Source: Adiantum capillus-veneris (Eukaryota; Streptophyta; Polypodiopsida; Polypodiales; Pteridaceae). From it: 60,000 nt of DNA. The notes under the pieces are model-generated. The model ran no database searches. It saw only the letters and a list, made by a program, of their open reading frames with translations, and had not been told where the DNA came from. Below are positions 43,312 through 56,886 of the stretch, piece by piece (within the stretch, counting starts at the first letter, position 1; each line of letters begins with the position of its first letter). Both the position numbers and the translations under genes were made by a program. The stretch spans positions 66,640,281-66,700,280 of the forward strand of contig CM043956.1 in NCBI GenBank assembly GCA_014529385.2. The letters run 5' to 3'.

Positions 43312-46300
43312 TCATCTCAAGAATGTGTTTGGGTAATATTTTATGAGCTTTGGTTCGTCCTCCCAAGTTGCATCTTGTTCGGGGTAATCCTTCCACTTTA
43401 CTAGATGCTCCTTGATTGTTCTGTTCCGCAACTTCCTTTCCCTTGTTTCGAGTACATAGTCCGGTTGGAGCTGGAGAACTCCTTGTGTTGGCATGACTAT
43501 CTGATTTGAGTCCAAGAATTGATCAGGATTAGGGATATAGGGTTTGAGTAAGTTGACGTGGAATACATCATGAACCTTTAAGTTTGTAGGTAACTTTAGC
43601 TTGTAGGCTTGGTCACTCACAACTTTAACGATCTCGAATGGTCCACAATACCTTGGGCTTAGCTTCTTGTATCTGCCTAGTGATAAGTTGCTTTTCTTTG
43701 GTCGGACTCGCAGAAAAACCTTATCTCCTTCTTTGAAATTCTTTCCGAACGGTTCTTTTCTACATAAAGCTTTTGTCTATCCTGAGCTACCTAAATGTCT
43801 TGGCGAATAGCTTTAGTCTGAGGTTCCATATCTTCTAACATCTTTGTAGAGGCTTCTACCCCGATGGTTGAATCTGAGAAGTTCAGTGGGGCTAAACATT
43901 CCTGTCCATAAAGAGCTTTGAAGGGTGACATTCCAATGCTTCTGTGTTCGGAAGAATTATAAGCATATTCTACCAAAGGAAGATCTTGTAACCACTTCTT
44001 TGGCTCTTGCAAACAATAGGCCCTGAGAATGTCCTCAATGACTTGATTAACTCTTTCAATTTTCCCATCTGTCTACGGAGATACGATGTACTGAAGGCTA
44101 ATTGTGACCCAATAGATTGGAAAAGAGAAGTCCAAAATTTTGATGTAAACTTGGCATCTCTATCACTGACGATACACTTGGGTAAACCATGTAACCTAAA
44201 AATTTCCTTGATGAATACCCAGCTAATATTTGAAGCAGTAAAGGTTCTCTTTACGGGTATTAGATGAGCCACTTTTGTGAGCATATCAACAACGACAAAA
44301 ACAAAGTCATGTCATCCTGTAGAAGGTAATCGTGTAACAAAGTCCATACTGATGCATTCCCATTTCATATGGGGTATGTCAAGAGGTTGAAGTTGTCCTG
44401 GTAACTTGATTCTTTTGGCTTTTATCCGCTGACAGGAAAGACATTGCCTCACATAGCAAAGTATGTCTCCTTTCATCCCGGACCAAAAATAACTCCTCCT
44501 AACAGGATGAAGAGTCTTAGCATAACCTGGATTTCCATATGTAGGGCTATCGTGTGCTTCATACAGAATAGTCTTCTTTAAAGATGGGTCTCTGGGTACA
44601 CAGAGTCTTTGTCTATAGTAAAGACATCCTCCCATAAGAGAGTAATATTTAGCTTCAGGCATCTTATTCTGCTGGACTAATGATACTATACGTTGGTATT
44701 CTGGATCTACCAAAGATGCTTCTTTAATTCTATCCCAGATAGGGTTATTTGGAATAGAGATAGCTCCGAGAAAAGATTTTTGGCTAAGTCCATCTGCAAC
44801 TGCATTTTCCTTCCCTGGTCTATACTTTATGTCAAGATCATATTCTTGTAAACGCTCTATCCATCACCGTTGTCGCATATTGAGAATAGGTCTAGTAGAA
44901 ATCCAACTTAAGCTCTTGTGGTCTGTCACTAGCTGAAACTTGCATCCGAGAAGATAATGTCTCCATAGCTTCAGCGCATGTATAACCGCTAAAAGTTCCA
45001 AATCATGAGTAGGATAATTCTTCTCATGATCCCTCAGCTTTCGTGAAGTATAAGCCACCGGTCTTCCTTCTTGAGTAAGAACTCCGCCTAAAGCAAATTT
45101 TCTAGCATCGGTCGCTACTTCAAATTCCTTATTGAAATCTGGAGGCTTAGGATAGGAGCTGAGACCAAGAATTCTTTTATATTAGCTTAGCAAAAATTGG
45201 ACTCGGGCTCAATCTTCCATTCGATCCTCATTCCTTTCTTCAAGAGTTCCGTCAAAGGTGCAGCAATACATGCATTGTCTTTGACAAAAATCCTGTACCA
45301 TCCCGTTATCCCAAGAAATCCTCTTTCTTCGCTGACGGTGGATGGTTGGGGCCAATCAACGATATCCTTGACTTTATCTGGGTCCACGAAAATCCCTTTG
45401 GTCGATATGAAAAATCCAAGATAATTGACCTTTGGTGAGCAAAAGGTACACTTGCTCGCTTTAGCGTAAAGTTCGTGTTCTCGAAGAAGATCGAGTACTT
45501 TACAAACATGTTTTTCAGATCTACCTCGTTCTTAGAATAGATCAGAATGTCATCAAAGAAAACCAAGACAAAATCATCCAGATAGGGTCTAAAAATATCC
45601 TACATAAGTCGATTGGAGCTTGCAAGAGCATTTGTTAGACCAAAAGACATTACTGTGAATTCGTAGTGTCCATACCTAGTGTTGAAAGCTGTCTTTGGAA
45701 TATCTGATTCCTTGACTCTGATTTGGTAATATCCTTACCTTAGATCAATCTTTGTAAACATTTTGGTGCCATGGAGTCTGTCCAAGAGTTCGTCAATCCT
45801 TAGAATTGGATACTTGTTTTTGACAGTTACCTGGTTCAGTCCACGGTAATCTATGCATCGCCTTAAGGTTCCATCCTTCTTCTTCTGAAAAAGAACTGGT
45901 GCACCCCAAGGAGAAGTACCGGGTCGAATGAATCCTTGCTCAATGAGTTGCCTAAGTTGTTCCTTGAGTTTGATAGACTCTGGAAGTGACATTTTATAGT
46001 GTTTCTTTGAGATAGGTGCACATCCAAGAATAGTCTCAATCTCATGATCTACCTCTCTATGTGGCAGAAGATTCGTAAGGTCTTCAGGGAATACATCATC
46101 ATACTCCCTCAACCAGTTTGGTCGAAGTTTGGTCGAAGTTTGGTATCTGATTGGTCCACCTTGTTGAGCTTTACCGCATAAATTTGCTGCCCCTTTCTCA
46201 GTCCCTTCAAAAGTCTGCTGGCCTTAACTAGAGTAGCCCTAGGTCTCCCATTTTCCCCCTGGATTAAAACATCATTACCCAAGTTATCTGTAAAAGTAAA

Positions 46301-46876
46301 GTTCTCTTGTGCAGAATGGATGTGGGCCTGATTTTGCTTTAGCTAGTCCATCCCTAGTATCTCATCAAAGAATCCTAAGGGTAGGGCTCGAAATTGGGCA
46401 GAAGTTGGGTGTCCCCCTAAATCAAAGTCGATTTTTCTTGCAGAGTGTTGATATACTACTTCCTTGTCGTTTGCTAACTCTACAACTAGTTTGCTTGTTG
46501 GATACTTATCTAGCTTTTGCTTCCTCACGCATCTGGGTGAAAGAAATGAAAAAGTACTACCACAATCTATAAGGAAGTTAACTTGTTCACCTCTGAGAGA
46601 TCCTGGCATATGAATGACTGCGTATTGCTCGCAACCATTGGGGTTGTCAATTGCAGCATGCAAGGTTGCTCTCTCCACTACTTCATCTCCCACAGTTGGT
46701 TGTACCACTGAAGCATTCACTATGGCGGTAGCTCCATGCCCTCGCCCTTTCTTCATCCTTCCACGTCCTCCTCTTCCATTAGATTGGCCAGAGGCTTTCC
46801 AATCAACGAGCAAAGAAACCCGAGCGAAGCCAATTTTCGAGCAAATATGAGCAACACCCTTGAAAAATTGATCCAA
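43312..46876 (-). pseudogene. Gypsy D chromovirus pol, broken
   Basis: Minus-strand Ty3/gypsy remains, domains in order. Protease at 46876-46343 has FLIDCGSTFSFLS, with Cys where Ser or Thr is usual. RT at 46112-45735 has [15 protein letters not shown] and [17 protein letters not shown]. The RT catalytic FFDDILIYS is at about 45550. RNase H is at 45058-44864 (THDLELLAVIHALKLWRHYL). Integrase is at 44713-43791 (CLSCQRIKAKR; CIVSDRDAKFTS; AYNSSEHRSIGMSPF). A C-terminal chromodomain is at 43480-43350 (HLVKWKDYPEQDATWEDEPK). The chromodomain identifies a chromovirus, a different lineage from gypsy A and C. Stops and frameshifts separate most blocks. Gag is truncated at about 46876. Confidence 0.9.
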
Positions 46877-49072
46877 GCATAAGGTATATTGAAGAAAATA
46901 CTTATGTGATTTTAAACTCGATCAAATTATCCAGTACACAAATGGGTCATACATTTAAAATTACCAGAAAGTAGCTGCCATAATAAAATCCCAAGTCATA
47001 GAAGTACATATAAAGTGGTTAATTACGGATGCATAAAAAACAATAAAAAGGGTTATAACTAACAAACTTCCAGTAAGTCTATGAGAAGTAGACAAAATAA
47101 CCTTGTAAAATTGAGAAACCTCATGCAGATCAAGAGCATAAGCATGCTTTCCTATATCATTTTCTTTGGACTCAAGCTTTACATGCTCTATGACAAAGTG
47201 AGAGGATGCAGAGAGAAATCTCCGCCATCAATGCTAAAATATTGCTTGATAGTGTCAACTTTGATCTCCTTCATGTGACTATCAAACATAAGCACTAGTC
47301 TCTGACCTCTTTGAGGGCCATACACAGTAATGTGTGCTCATTGCACACAACATTTTTTGAGCATAAAGCTGCAAACAAATATACAAGTATTATAGAGGTG
47401 GGCATGGATACTATGGCATTTTGCACAAAAGACATTGTGATAATCATTACACAACCAAAACATTAAAGAAACACTTGTCGAGTACCACATAACATAAACA
47501 ATGTTTAAGATTTATAGTGACAATTACATCAAAATAGTAGAAAGTGCATGAAGCCAACAAACTCGTCAAGGAGAAAAATCCCTTGCAAAATCACCATCAT
47601 ATCCATAATTTAGGAAATCAAACCTAACATTTGTTTGATTTTTTTCAAGAAAACACTAAAGCTCATCTAGTTGTCACATGTGAATACATTGCAAAGGTAG
47701 GGTTTTGTTCCTGGACAAGCACTCTTTGTGTAGACCTCTCTATTCAAAATACTCTCTTTGTCTACCCATTTGTTCAATGCTTCTTTCCCATCTTGCTTCA
47801 CTTGTCTTCATCTTGCCTAGCGTAGTAGGCCTTCTCTAATTATAGCTCTGAGCTCTTCAGTAGTGTCGCTCGGCCCATCATAGCCCACCTCCGCTTAGCT
47901 TTTTTTATTTTTTATTTTTAATCACAATAACCTCCTCTCCTTTTTAACCAAAATAGCCAAGGAGGCACAAAGTTAATAATCGCATGTGTGATACAACCTT
48001 CAGGTTGGAACTAACGTAGGATCACAATTATTTACAAGTAGACAATAATCGTGAGCTTACAACCGGCTTGACCAAGCACGCGATAGATCGAGGCGATAGA
48101 ACTCCACATGTACATGCGCTTATTCGGAGGACAAACTCACAAGCAATTATTATCTCCAAGGGTTAATAATCGCATATACTGCAATCCCAAAGGCGATTAT
48201 TAATGGCCATTGTTAATAATCGTTGATGCAGGTGTAGCCGGGTAGGAGGGGAAGCAAGGACGCTACTCACTGGGTGTGCACACCCTGCTTCTGAAGCCTT
48301 TGGGCACCTTTAGCGGACTTAGCAGCTCAGCGAACTCAAACCCTAACTGTTGTGCTCCGTCTGCTGCATCCTCATTCTACCTCAGACGCCATGCTCAGCG
48401 AACGCATAGTGATACTCTGTTCTGCGCGATTCTTCAAGCTATGCTTACCTTTCTCTTCCTGTGCTTACCTGCGTCAAGCCATGAAGCAGCAAAGCGCCAG
48501 CACTTAATCTAAAATTTTAGAAAAAGTTTGGTACCAAACTAGTGTTAAAACATTTGTTGTCACACTAAAGTATTAAAGAAATGCAACAATGAATTCTTTA
48601 GATTACAATATATTCCAAAATACTAAAGATCAAAAGTGATGGAGAGAAAAAACACTTGGCAACATCAAGTAGGAAATAGAAAAAAACAAAGTGAAATTAA
48701 ATGGGGGGAAAATTGTGCCTGCCCAGTACCCAATACCCCTTTTTAAAGAGAGAGATAAACAAATGTCAACACACTCTTACAGGGACCTACAAAAAAATCC
48801 AACGCTTTACTAAAGACTACAGGCTAACGATACAAACAAAACATATCTATCAAAGACCCCATCGGCGGATATATATCCACTTAAAATAGCCAGAGGGCTA
48901 GAAGTCGTTGAACATCATGAGAAATTGTATATTGGAGCGTGGAACAGACTAAGTCTTACGCGGGGTCTTGACTCCGGGGAAGTGAAGTGTCGTGGGGGGA
49001 GTGAATTGTCGTGGGAAGCAAGACATGTTTCTGAATGCAATTATAAATGGAGCGCCATAGGGAGTAGGATGG
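46877..49072. other. Gene-poor stretch with motif cluster
   Basis: No gene is supported. At 47970-48225 the motif TTAATAATCG, or a close variant, occurs at least six times in both orientations (about 47972, 48042, 48153, 48163, 48191 and 48210), like the subterminal region of a DNA transposon. No terminal repeat was identified. A 14-bp palindrome, GGGTGTGCACACCC, is at 48272. A frame at 48276-48512 has no recognisable feature. Confidence 0.4.
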
Positions 49073-49849
49073 ATGAAGAGCAGGCTGATAATCCCCTTGT
49101 TCAATATGGCTATGCAATTGCAGCTTATGTTTCTACTACTAGTATTAGTGCAGGGAGCCTATTCTCTGTCCATAACATGCACGATCAGCTCTACATCCTC
49201 CACCAGCCTGGCTACAAACGTTACCACCACCAGCGGGTGGTTCTCCTGCTGCTCCACTCAAGAGCCCACCATCATTCTCGGCGGTTGCTCTATGGATGCC
49301 ACCTTTTCGCCTACCATCACCACCACAGGCGTTGCTACTGAATCTACCTACTCTTGTTATTTCGTGGATACCTCAGAAAACAGCACGCCCGCACACTTGC
49401 TTGAGGAAACCATTGATTGTAGAGGGCTCGTCTCCATCGCCAGCTCTACCGCCACACCAGCCTCCATCTCCATTGATGGCAACAACTCCTGCTCTCTCAA
49501 CGCCACCATCACTACTGATAACACCACGAAAGGGTTCCTCGACCTTCAATATGTCGAAGCTTTGCACTGTGTAAGCACTAATTCCACCAATATCGCTGGT
49601 GGGCAATCCCCTAAAGCCAGTACCCCGACCAGCTTCTGCTCTCTTGTGTCTACATTGAAGGACGGCCCTACTACCCTCCTTACATCGCAGGCTACCACCA
49701 ATTGCACCACCGTTGTCAAAACTGCTATTAGCTCCTCCTCTCGTCTCGTTCAAAAATCTTACGGCGTTTGCTTCCTCAACAGTACTATTACCCTTGTCAA
49801 CACGACTCATAAGGAGGCTTTGCTCATGGCGGTAAGCTCTCCCTTTTAG
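49073..49849 (+). CDS. Secreted Cys-rich glycoprotein, family unknown
   Basis: A 258-residue frame with the only clear signal peptide in the window: MKSRLIIPLFNMAMQLQLMF, then LLLVLVQGAYS, cleavage likely near residue 31. The mature part is Thr/Ser-rich (about a third), with about 15 Cys and many N-x-[ST] sites. A motif C-x-[LM]-[ND]-[AS]-T-[FI] recurs: CSMDATF, CSLNATI and CFLNSTI, each about 70-100 residues apart. This suggests three diverged repeats ending in an NTT-like stretch. The predicted role is an extracellular or wall-associated protein; no family is recognised. The last codons overlap a good donor (ATGGCG|GTAAGC, about 49830), so the true protein may continue in a later exon not found here. 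The ATG at 49073 was chosen because it starts the signal peptide. Confidence 0.65.
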   Translation: MKSRLIIPLFNMAMQLQLMFLLLVLVQGAYSLSITCTISSTSSTSLATNVTTTSGWFSCCSTQEPTIILGGCSMDATFSPTITTTGVATESTYSCYFVDTSENSTPAHLLEETIDCRGLVSIASSTATPASISIDGNNSCSLNATITTDNTTKGFLDLQYVEALHCVSTNSTNIAGGQSPKASTPTSFCSLVSTLKDGPTTLLTSQATTNCTTVVKTAISSSSRLVQKSYGVCFLNSTITLVNTTHKEALLMAVSSPF

Positions 49850-51037
<1,188 letters not shown>

Positions 51038-51321
51038 TTGCCCAACTTTCACAAGACTAGTGGCCTTCTCGTGCAATGTTCGTGCCTTTGTAGGTGTGAA
51101 GGTGTGGTAAGGAAGCTTTGCAACAATTGGAGCGGAAGTATAGACGTGTATAATCTGACTTAGACATGAATCTGATGTCATCGTCATCATCCTTGTCTTC
51201 ATTCCTATCATCATCCTCATCTTTATTGATTATTGTTGCTTCCATCTCGATCAGCTAGCAGCATCTCCATCATCATCTCAACAATCTTTAGAGTTTCCAC
51301 TATGATCGCTATAGCCACCAT

Positions 51322-51324
<3 letters not shown>

Positions 51325-51368
<44 letters not shown>
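51325..51368. repeat. CT microsatellite, 44 bp
   Basis: CT dinucleotide run, pure by eye, just upstream of the PPR pseudogene. Confidence 0.95.
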
Positions 51369-51372
<4 letters not shown>

Positions 51373-51419
51373 AAAGGTTATTTTGTGAAACTTGTATACC
51401 GATTAGTGGATTTACAACA

Positions 51420-54400
51420 GCTTATACAAAGGCAACAATTTCTTATTCATGATGATATTGTTAGTCAGGGATTGTTTTAAAAAAATGTAATGCTTGGTAC
51501 TGCCTTGGCCGACATGTGTGCCAAATTTGGAAGGGCCACAGTGCCCTCAGTTGTTTTCAGTAGATACAAAGCAAGGGCATCTCTCCAAATGTAATCACCT
51601 ATGCTTTCGTCTTAAAGGCATGTGGCACTATTTGGAATCTCGTCTTTTCAAGTGCATTGATTGTGGGATATGCCCAACACGACAGGGCTAGGAAGATCTG
51701 GCTGGCCCTTTTCAAGATGCGAAGCGAGAACATTTCTCCTGATGTAATTATCTATGCTTACATCTTGAAAGCATGTGGCACTACGTAGGAGCAACGATCA
51801 CGTGTGCGAGCTTTTTGTCCGGAATGTCATCTCTTGAAACACACTGATTGCAGGATATGTTCAACACAGAAATCTCTGCAAAGCAAGAGCATTTCTCTAG
51901 ATGCAATCACCTATGCTTTCATCTTGAAGAAATGTGGTACTATGCAGAACGCCAATATGGGCAACATAATTCACGATGATATTGTTAGTCTAGGGCTGTT
52001 AAATAAATCATCGTTGTATATGATAGATGTACGCATGTTTTGAGACAAGCGCCTCAACCTCAACACATATCACAAACTCTCAGCTTGAAGCTTGAAAATG
52101 GCACCTTTGTCCATCAAAATTTCTGACTAAATGATCCGCTTCTCTACTCCAACAGTCTAAAACTTTCCCTGAAAATTCCTTTGGCTCTCGTGCTCTGTAG
52201 CATCCTAACATAGACTCAACCAAATCTAACCATTCACCGCAATGTAAATACTCTTCCTATGTCCAACTTCAGTCTTAGTCTTCCTCTTGGTATATATGAG
52301 AACCCAACGTGACTTACTTTGGAATTTTCGGCCTCCAATTTCCCTCACAAAATCGTTACTGGTTTACGTAGATTCAAGCTCAAACTCAGACTTATGGTTT
52401 TGCATGGAGGAGTCGGTGTGAATGATTAAACGAGTTAGAGTTCTTCGCAAAGTTGTTGGAAGATGTTGAGATGGGTAAAAGCCTTGGGCTGTTTTCAACA
52501 GATGCAAAGCAAGGGCATCTCTCCAGATGCAATCACCTATGCTTTCGTCCTGAAGGCATGAGGCAATGCCTTGATATCCGGAATATTGTCTCTTCAAGTG
52601 CATGATCGCAGATTTATGCAATAGGGACAGGGAAAAGATGTTATGGTTGGCTATTGGAATGTCGTCTCTTTAAGTGCATTGATTGCAGGATATGCCCAAT
52701 AGGGACAAAGCCAAGAAGCCCTAGCTGGTTGTCTCTAACATGCAAAGTGAGGACATTTCTCCTGATGTAATCACGTATGCTTGCATCTTGCAGGCATGTG
52801 GCACTACGTAGGGGCAACGATCACATATGCGAGATGTGGTGCTCTCGAGAAAGCACCAAAAAGTGCTTGAAGAGTTTTTTGTCCAGAATGTCATCTCTTG
52901 GCACGCACTAATTGTGGGATATGCTCAACACAAAAAGCTCTGGGCAATTTTCACCAAATGCAAAGAAATTTGGAAGACGCCGAGATGGGCAAAAGAACTC
53001 ATGATGATATTGTTACTCAACGTATGTCGAAAAAAAAATGTTATGCTTGCACTAACTTAAATTCTGTAGGGCCAGGAATCCCTGGGCTATTTTCTACAAA
53101 TGCGAAGCAAGGACATCGCTCCAGTTGCGATCACATATGCTTTTGTCTCGAAGGTAGGTGGCACTATGCAAGATTCCCAACTTCAGTCTTAGTCTTCCTC
53201 CTGGTATATATCGAAACCCAATCCTTACTTGCTGTGCGACTTTTGGTCTCCAATTTTCCAACTTAAGTTACAGATTTAAGTAGATCCAAGCTCAAAATCC
53301 GACTTACGTTTTTTCACATGGAGGAGTTGGTGCCAATGATCAAATGAGTTAGAGTTCTTCGCAAAGTTGTTGGAGGATGCTGAGATGGGCAAAAGTCGTG
53401 GGCTGTTTCCAACAGATGCAAAGCTAGGGCATCCCTCCAGATGCAATCACCTATGCTTTCATCTTGAAGGCATGTGGCACTGTTGCATTGATGTCCGGAA
53501 TTTGTCTCTTCAAGCGTAACGATTGCAAGATATGCACAACAGGGACGAGGCCAAGATGATGTGATTGGTTGTCGGAATGTCATCTCTTCAAGTGCATTGA
53601 TTGTGGGATATGCCCAACAGGGATAGGGCCAAGGCCAAGAAGCTCTGGCTTGTTTTTTGGAGCTTGCAAAGCGAGGAAATTTCTCCTAATCTAATCACTT
53701 ATGCTTGCATCTTGAAGGCATGTGGCACTACGTAGGAGCAATGATCACATACGCGAGATGTGATGCTCTCGAGAAAGCACCAAAAAGTGCTTGAGGAAAT
53801 TTCTGTCCAAAATTTCGTCTCTTGGAATACACTGATTGCGGGGTATGCTCAACATAAATGGATCTGTGCTGTTTTCACCAAATGTCAAGGAATTTGAAAG
53901 ATGCCGAGATGGGAAAAAGAACTTACAATGATATTGTTAACGGCTGTCGAAAACTAAATATTATGCTTGCACTATGTATGCCAAATTCTGTAGGGCACGA
54001 AGCTTTGGGCTGTTTTTAGCCATCGGAAGCAAGGAGATCGCTCTAGATGCAATCACCTATGCTTTCGTCTTGAAGGTAGGTGGAACTATGCAAGATGCTG
54101 ATATGGGCAACAAAATTCACGATGATATTGTAAGTAAGGGGCTCCTGAAAAGGGATTGTTATAAAAATCTTTATGCTTTGCATTGTTGTGGTCGACATGT
54201 ATGCCGAATCTGGCAGGGTCAGGAAGCCATGTGCTAATCTTTAGTAGATACAAAGCGAGGACATCGCTCCAGATGCAATCACCTATACTTTCCTCTTAAA
54301 TTCATGTGGCACTATGCAAGACGCTAATGTGGGCAACAAAATTCATGATAATATCTTTAGTAAGGGACTCTTGAAAAAAGAAGTTGTGCTTGGCATTGTC

Positions 54401-54905
54401 TAGGACGACATGTACGCCAAATATGGTGTCCTTCATAATCCTAGAATTGCTTGAGGAGCTTCTTGTACGAAATGTCGCCTCTTGACACGCACTGAAGAAC
54501 ACCATGTTTGGCATATATGCCATCCAAACAAGGTGTACTAGAAGCTCAGAAGAGGGCAGAGGAGATGAAGCTGGTGGTGAGAGAGGCATGTCAAGAGGAA
54601 GGATATGCGGAATAGGGGTACGGCTAGGAAGATGTGGAGTACTTCAGAAAGCATAGTAAGTTCTTGAGGGGCTGAAGCAAGCGCATCTCTCTAGATGCAA
54701 TCACCTATTCTTGCATCTTGAAGGCATGTGGAAATTTGAAAGATGCTAAAGCCCTGGGTTGTTTTCAACAGATGCAAAGCAAGGGCATTTCTCGAGATGC
54801 AAATCACCTATGCCGGCACCTTGCAAGCTTGTGGCATTACACAAGACGAGAGAATTCACAGTGAAATTACTAGTGAGGGGCTATTAGAGAAAGATTATGC
54901 CTTAT
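51420..54905 (+). pseudogene. PPR gene relic, many decayed repeats
   Basis: Repeated blocks of plant PLS-type PPR wording occur in all three plus frames, with frequent stops and indels. Typical pieces are SLDAITYAFILKKCGTMQNA (about 51895), ITYACILQACGTT- and VQNVISWHALIVGYAQHKKL-like runs (about 52885), and LDAITYAFVLKVGGTMQDAD (about 54040). HDDIVS-G-L runs are also present. Intact PPR proteins bind RNA in organelles. Here the repeat order is scrambled, no start or C-terminal E/DYW block was seen, and there is no frame longer than about 120 codons. It is best read as one or more retro-copied or duplicated PPR genes in decay. Confidence 0.82.
52265..54092 (+). repeat. 914-bp tandem duplication within PPR relic
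   Basis: Unit 1 (52265-53178) and unit 2 (53179-54092) both begin AACTTCAGTCTTAGTCTTCC. They share landmarks at constant offset: GAGTTAGAGTTCTTCGCAAAG at 52432 and 53346, and CTCGAGAAAGCACCAAAAAG in both. Each also carries about 150 bp of non-PPR sequence at its start. The units differ by many substitutions and small indels, so the duplication is old. Confidence 0.85.
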
Positions 54906-55027
54906 AAATTCTAACTCTACTTTTGGCTCTTTTGCGAGGTACACAACTCAAAATTGATGCATCACGAACTTAATGTATTAGAGATGATACAAATTAAGAG
55001 AAGAAAACATGATGTGGTGAAACGTAA

Positions 55028-55031
<4 letters not shown>

Positions 55032-55112
<81 letters not shown>
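55032..55112. repeat. CT microsatellite, 81 bp
   Basis: CT dinucleotide run, pure by eye, about 300 bp before the TTAA-flanked element. Confidence 0.97.
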
Positions 55113-55114
<2 letters not shown>

Positions 55115-55406
55115 CATCCATTTTCTTCTCAAGGGATATATACTCTTGTTGAATCTTCAAATGACAACCACACTCACACAAATGACAAGAACGCACACAA
55201 TAGAGCAAGATTGAATCAAAGAATTAATATGATAAAAAAGCTAGGGACATGTTTAGCCATATCAAAATTGGGACATGAAGATCATGGTGTTGTAAACATA
55301 AGATTATGTGGAAAACAAAGCACAAGCTCTTTCTCTGTCTCTCTCTCTCTTTCTCTCTTGAATAGCATGTCTTGAGTTCAATTCTCCTCATTGGATAGAT
55401 CTTTAA

Positions 55407-56745
55407 CACTAGAATGGTAACCTAACATGACATAAAAGTGTCCTTTCAGGGTTTTGGGAAAAAATTCCAAACCATAGTAGATCCACTCATTTTGCAAAAT
55501 CCTTTCATGAGCTTATAGTTCAATAAGTACTACATAAAGAAAAAATGAGAAACTTGCAATTTTTCTCATCCCTTGGTCACTACAAGCCTCCAAAGTTGAT
55601 GGACCAGTGCATTTTGCCCAAAACAACAATTTCTTACGGTTGATTGCATATAAATAAGAGTGGAGATTTTTGTAGGACATGAGATAAACTGCCCGGTTAA
55701 CTTCAATGGGTTGGTGACCAGAACATATGGTTGCTTTTACCTCACTAACTTTTTTTTGGGCAAAAAAATTTGTTACAAAAAAGTTGCATTTTTGCCATTC
55801 TGCGGACCTATCATCAAAGTTTCTATAGTCACGCTCAATACAGATACTATATACATGTTTTCTTAATTCCCTTTGGGCCTCTAGATTCAAAAGGAGCCAT
55901 GGAGCATGTCAAAAGGATAATCGATCCCTTACAATTGGAACCTTGGGGGCAATGATAAACTGCTAAATACAGCAAACATGAAAAAACTGGGTTTAGCATT
56001 ATGGCCTCTAGAAACCCATAGAAACTACTCAATATCTAGCCAAGTTTGTAGTCTATGATTAGATATGGTCACTACCTACAAAATACACACAATTGGCCTA
56101 AGAAACTAGCAATATTGATAAAGTTATACTTGCTACTCTAAAATGTATCATATTCTTCAGCAAATCAAAAAACTCAACCATCATCATATACTATGCTATA
56201 TAGCATATTAGGTCTCCCAAAACTCAAGGAAGATTAGCTTTATGTTACACATTACACTTACACAATCAAAATTGAATTTGGATATCAAGAAAGCCACCAA
56301 AAAAATCATAAAGGTGCTAATTTTGCCCAAAAAACAGGATCATGCAATTCTTGTAAATTGGTCATAACTTTCAATTTTAACACTTAGCTCTCCCTACAAG
56401 CATCAAAACATGTTGAGAACTATGAAGGCCTAACCTCTAGCCATCTAAACCTCACAAACATGAAGTTTAGAGTGGTATAGTTGCCAAAAATTGAAAAAAA
56501 AGCCAAAAACAAGAGCCGTTTTTTCACACAGTTTAGGTTCAAAAATGTTGTGCAAGAGTAAGGTTAATGGTGAGATCAATACCAAAAACAAAATGCTAAG
56601 TTTTTTTCAGCTCATAAGGCAACTTGTGGATATATAGCACCTAGAGATTCATTGTCATACTCTTCAAATAATTCAAGAAAAATGGTCACTTAACAGGACA
56701 CAAAAGTGTCCAAGGACATAAAAGTGTCCTGTTACCGTTCTAGTG
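55407..56745. mobile_element. PiggyBac-like non-autonomous element, 1339 bp
   Basis: The left end reads TTAA (55403-55406) then CACTAGAATGGTAAC. The right end is GTTACCGTTCTAGTG then TTAA (56746-56749). The 15-bp TIRs differ at one position. A TTAA duplication plus a C-x-CTAGAA terminus is the hallmark of the piggyBac superfamily. Inside the ends is a 16-bp palindrome, GGACA[CT]AAAAGTGTCC: two copies on the right (56696-56711 and 56714-56729) and one, with its first base changed, on the left (55428-55443). No transposase is encoded. Confidence 0.75.
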
Positions 56746-56786
56746 TTAAGGTCTCTTGGGATAGTTTCCTACGATGTTAAAATACT

Positions 56787-56803
56787 CTTCTTCTTCTTCT
56801 TCT

Positions 56804-56884
<81 letters not shown>
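56787..56884. repeat. TTC then CT microsatellite
   Basis: A TTC run (56787-56808) passes into a CT run of about 76 bp. It begins about 40 bp right of the TTAA-flanked element. Confidence 0.95.

Positions 56885-56886
<2 letters not shown>

Noticed and set aside
48276-48512. 78-codon frame with a hydrophobic segment
   Set aside because: No conserved motif, poor context, and only short length.
54302-54589. Minus-strand 95-codon frame
   Set aside because: Antisense to the PPR relic, with no domain.
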